A stretch of DNA of 64,000 bases from Sanyastnella coralliicola (GTDB lineage: Bacteria > Bacteroidota > Bacteroidia > Flavobacteriales_D > Sanyastnellaceae): contig NZ_CP132543.1 of assembly GCF_030845195.1 (NCBI RefSeq), forward strand, positions 1,195,501 through 1,259,500, in the 5' to 3' direction. The notes under the pieces are model-generated. The model had not been told where the DNA came from. It was given only the letters and a program-made list of their open reading frames with translations, and did no database searches. Of this stretch, positions 61,062 through 64,000 are shown one piece after another. Numbering within the stretch: position 1 is the stretch's first letter; each line of letters begins with the position of its first letter. The position numbers were made by a program, and so were the translations under genes.

Positions 61062-64000
61062 ATGAGGAGAATATTAATCGGATGCTTAGGATTGTTAGCA
61101 ATGACCTTATCAATCGGAGCGTTCGCACAGGTGAATGTAGTTATGGACAATGGTACATTCTTCTCTTGTGCTGGAGCATTTCTAGATAGTGGAGGTCAAG
61201 GTGGTCCCGGTTATCAGAACAACGAGTATTTCACCACAACCATTTGCCCTGAAAACGAAGGGGATGTCATTACGGTTGACTTCATCACATTCCAACTTGA
61301 TCAAAGCGGTGTTCAAAGCTCTTGGGATTACATGGCCATCTTCGATGGTGACAATGTAACCGAAGCATCCCTCGGTGTTTATACAGGAGATGACCTTGAA
61401 GGGTTATTCGTAACAGCAACCTCACAAAACACCTCCGGGTGTTTGACCTTCGTATTCCAATCAAACGGAGTAGGAACAGGAAACTTCGGTGGAACCATTA
61501 CTTGTGGTACTCCATGTGATCGCCCAACTGCTGAAGCAACATACGACGCTCCTGAGACAAAGCGAATCTGTATTGGCGATGTCATCAACTTTGATGGTTC
61601 AGGCTCTTTTGCCGCTCCTGGATTTGAAATCGTAGAATATCTCTGGGACTTCGCTGATGGTACTACAGACGATAGCGGTCCGATTGTGTCACATTCTTGG
61701 GATGAACCCGGAGAATACGTTGTTGAGCTCTTCCTGATAGACGATAATGGGTGTGCATCTACCAATCGCGTGAGTCTTCAGCTATTGGTTGCTACACCAC
61801 CTTCATGGTCACCATTCCCAAATGACACTACGCTATGTTTAGGAGAGGACCTTTGTTTGGAAGCTTTCCCGAATGATTACGAGTTGACCTGGAGTGGACC
61901 AGAAGAGTCATACAGCAACTCTGACAATACCGTGCTTGAAGATAATGTTGGTGAGTGTTTCGTTTCAGAAATTGAAGTAGGAGGTTTTTCTCCAGGACAA
62001 ACATTGACCAACGTGAATGACCTCTTTGGAATTGACGTTTCCATTGAGCACAGCTGGTTGTTTGACCTCGTTATTTCTATTGAATGTCCGACAGGGCAGA
62101 CGGTGGTCCTTCACCAGCAAATGGAACAACCAATTGGAGATGACGTGGCTTCCAATGGTTCTGACCTCGGTGTTCCGGATACAGAATTCTGGGATTACAG
62201 CTGGACTCCAGATGCTACTCAAGGTACTTGGTCTCAAGTTGCTACTGATCTCGCAGGAGGTGAAGCGCTCCCAGAAGGAGATTACAATGCTCTCGAGAAC
62301 CTTGACCAATTGGTAGGTTGTGACTTGAACGGTACATGGTCTATCGAAATTTGTGACCTCTGGGGAGGTGACAACGGAGAGTTGAACGAATGGGGATTGA
62401 ACTTTAATCCTGCGATTATCCCTGAAGTCACTGAGTTCACTCCTGATATTGGAGCCGGTTCTGATAGTTCATTCTGGAGCCTTGACGCCACAGGGTTAGA
62501 TCTCTTCAATGAAGATCCAGAAGGAAACTCGTTATGCCTGACTCCGCTTCAGGAAGGAGATTGGCCGATTACCTTTACCGTCATTAACAACCACGGTTGT
62601 CAGACAGACAGTGTCATTACGGTTTCAGCATATCAAGCTTTGCTTGCAGATGCGGGTGAAGACTTTTCTTGGTGTGGTGAAGGCACGACCATGAGCGGTG
62701 GACTCGACGGACTACCGACGCCTGAATGTTCTGCAGACGCAGGTAACTACACTTACTGTTACACCAACGGAGCACCACAATCATTTACTTACTGCCCAGA
62801 CAACCCAGGAGATGGCATCGCTTTCATGGACATCACCTTCAATGCTGGAACGGTCGAGAACTTCTTCGATGAATTCTGGGTGTATGATGGAGACAATACA
62901 GGAGCTCCGCTTCTAGCAGGTCCGATTTACGGAGATCTTTCAGGACTGCAGTTCATCGCAACAAACCCGACCGGATGTATCACAATCGAAGTGACTCCTG
63001 ATGGAAGTGTTGACTGTGCAGGTGGTTCTCAAGTGGAATGGAACTTTGACGTGGGTTGTAACCTCGGTGGACCACAGTATGATTACATCTGGGAACCGGC
63101 AACGGGACTTTCTGATCCGAACATTTCAAACCCTGTGGTTGATGAAGTGTTTGAACCAACGACGTACGAACTCACAGTGTTCCCTACAGGACACCCTGAT
63201 TGTGCATCTACTGATCTTGTGACGGTATTCCCGACTTACTCGTATGAAGTGACCTTTGTACAACCAGTATGCTTTGAGCCTACGGGTGAAATCAACGTAT
63301 TCATTGATGAGACTACAGGAGATGGACCATGGGATGTATACCTCTACGAAGCAGGAGAAGCCATAGATTCATTAACGACAACAGGAGGTGACTCAACATT
63401 TGATGGATTACTCCCTAGTGATTACATCGTCATCATTGGTGATGAGACGTGTACCTATGAGGAGGAAGTCAATATGTCTACACCTCCGGTGATTACTTTG
63501 ACACCTACTCCGGCGGATACAACCATCTGTTACACAGGTGTAGCCACGCTTTCAGCAGTACCTAGCTTCGACACAGGAGATATGGAATACTTCTGGAATA
63601 ACGGGGCTGTTGGACAAGAGATTCAAGTGAATCCTCTACTGGATGAGTCGTACACAGTGTACGCCACTTTCGGCGGAGCTTGTTTCACAGATACAGTTCA
63701 AGTCAACGTAGAAGTACTCGATCCCATCACGCTTGATATTACCGCAGGGAATACAATCTGTGAGGGTGATTCGATCTTCATTGGAGTAGATAGCGCTACG
63801 GGCGGTTTGGAACCGTATGTGCATACTTGGACTTGGGATGCAGGTGGAGAAATCATTACCGATGGAACCTTCGTTTATCCGGAGTACACAGCGAACTGGT
63901 GCTGTACAACCACAGATCAATGTGAAACTCCAGCGGTGACACAGTGTATCGAAATCGCTATTTCGGATCCGATTGATCCTTCATTTGAAGCAGATACGCT
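61062..64000 (+). CDS. Giant secreted CUB/PKD/P-domain protein, 3' end outside window
   Basis: The frame is open to the right edge; 979 residues are visible. The ATG at 61062 is preferred because the signal peptide MRRILIGCLGLLAMTLSIGA starts there; an in-frame ATG is 9 bp upstream. A CUB domain (about 30-150; SSWDYMAIFDGDN, TSGCLTFVFQSN) is followed by a PKD domain (EYLWDFADGTT, HSWDEPGEYVVELFL) and a P-domain-like (proprotein convertase) segment (FGIDVSIEHSWLFDLVISIE, GTWSIEICDLWGGDNGELNEW). A second CUB-like domain and several Ig-like repeats come after. A type B or type A sorting end is expected beyond the window. It would be an adhesin or matrix protein. Confidence 0.85.
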   Translation, partial: MRRILIGCLGLLAMTLSIGAFAQVNVVMDNGTFFSCAGAFLDSGGQGGPGYQNNEYFTTTICPENEGDVITVDFITFQLDQSGVQSSWDYMAIFDGDNVTEASLGVYTGDDLEGLFVTATSQNTSGCLTFVFQSNGVGTGNFGGTITCGTPCDRPTAEATYDAPETKRICIGDVINFDGSGSFAAPGFEIVEYLWDFADGTTDDSGPIVSHSWDEPGEYVVELFLIDDNGCASTNRVSLQLLVATPPSWSPFPNDTTLCLGEDLCLEAFPNDYELTWSGPEESYSNSDNTVLEDNVGECFVSEIEVGGFSPGQTLTNVNDLFGIDVSIEHSWLFDLVISIECPTGQTVVLHQQMEQPIGDDVASNGSDLGVPDTEFWDYSWTPDATQGTWSQVATDLAGGEALPEGDYNALENLDQLVGCDLNGTWSIEICDLWGGDNGELNEWGLNFNPAIIPEVTEFTPDIGAGSDSSFWSLDATGLDLFNEDPEGNSLCLTPLQEGDWPITFTVINNHGCQTDSVITVSAYQALLADAGEDFSWCGEGTTMSGGLDGLPTPECSADAGNYTYCYTNGAPQSFTYCPDNPGDGIAFMDITFNAGTVENFFDEFWVYDGDNTGAPLLAGPIYGDLSGLQFIATNPTGCITIEVTPDGSVDCAGGSQVEWNFDVGCNLGGPQYDYIWEPATGLSDPNISNPVVDEVFEPTTYELTVFPTGHPDCASTDLVTVFPTYSYEVTFVQPVCFEPTGEINVFIDETTGDGPWDVYLYEAGEAIDSLTTTGGDSTFDGLLPSDYIVIIGDETCTYEEEVNMSTPPVITLTPTPADTTICYTGVATLSAVPSFDTGDMEYFWNNGAVGQEIQVNPLLDESYTVYATFGGACFTDTVQVNVEVLDPITLDITAGNTICEGDSIFIGVDSATGGLEPYVHTWTWDAGGEIITDGTFVYPEYTANWCCTTTDQCETPAVTQCIEIAISDPIDPSFEADT

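Noticed and set aside
1-64000. tRNA genes in intergenic gaps
   Set aside because: No cloverleaf with a TTCRANY arm and matching acceptor stem was found by eye in any gap.

Overview
The window looks like chromosome of a free-living, probably marine member of the Bacteroidota, most likely Flavobacteriia-like (Cryomorphaceae/Schleiferiaceae type). The evidence is several secreted giants with type IX secretion (T9SS) type A or type B C-terminal domains, S46 dipeptidyl-peptidase, DUF4199/DUF4294/DUF6438/DUF6625 families, CxxxY-type CcmE, Reg_prop/Y_Y_Y sensors, and -7 promoter elements of the Bacteroidota form TAnnTTTG. No prophage, IS element, CRISPR array or tRNA was seen. The one RNA gene is the small SRP RNA.

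Layout. 1-3.1 kb: an RraB-like protein cut by the window edge, a secreted esterase, a DUF2721 membrane protein and CutC. 3.1-9.5 kb: a 2128-residue T9SS cargo. 9.8-12 kb: rplS, trmD and an aldo/keto reductase. 12.4-15.3 kb: two T9SS type A cargo proteins. 15.3-20.6 kb: S46 peptidase, a DUF6438 lipoprotein and YidC. 20.8-25.2 kb: SDR, SnoaL-like, AraC regulator, DUF1287 and small envelope proteins. 25.4-26.6 kb: a di-haem peroxidase lipoprotein. 26.6-34.0 kb: a minus-strand operon for cytochrome c maturation (ccmB, ccmC, ccmD-like, ccmE, ccmF) running into DUF2520, KdsC-type phosphatase and DUF6625 genes. 34.2-37.2 kb: glpK-glpD. 37.2-39.1 kb: exonuclease, pRiA4b-ORF3-like protein and lipocalin. 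39.1-49.4 kb: two large beta-propeller sensors (a histidine kinase with a convergent NarL-type regulator, and an adenylate cyclase), a sirtuin, and a two-gene secreted pair. 49.4-54.9 kb: biotin carboxylase, SDR, SRP RNA, DUF4199, GT2, MnmA. 54.9-64 kb: receiver protein, ECF sigma factor, a membrane anti-sigma-like protein carrying PKD and CHU_C-like domains, then two giant secreted proteins, the last cut by the window edge.

Three signals are not explained by the genes. (1) A 13-bp word, CGCTANCGCGGAA, occurs 16 times counting one single-base variant, in both orientations, almost always inside genes. That is about one per 4 kb, far above chance, and suggests a DNA-level signal such as an uptake or chromosome-maintenance word. 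(2) Seven intergenic regions, all in the first 35 kb, hold degenerate tandem repeats with a strict 7-bp period. Several unrelated heptamer families follow one another without losing register. (3) The ECF sigma factor is coupled to an inner-membrane protein whose outer part resembles T9SS type B cargo, and T9SS-type giants lie immediately downstream. This could be a sensor of secretion or surface state.

How genes may work together. The ccm genes would mature c-type cytochromes such as the neighbouring di-haem peroxidase. YidC, SRP RNA and T9SS cargo are parts of protein export. GlpK and GlpD form a complete glycerol to dihydroxyacetone phosphate route. The two propeller sensors share an ectodomain plan but have different outputs (phosphorelay versus cAMP).
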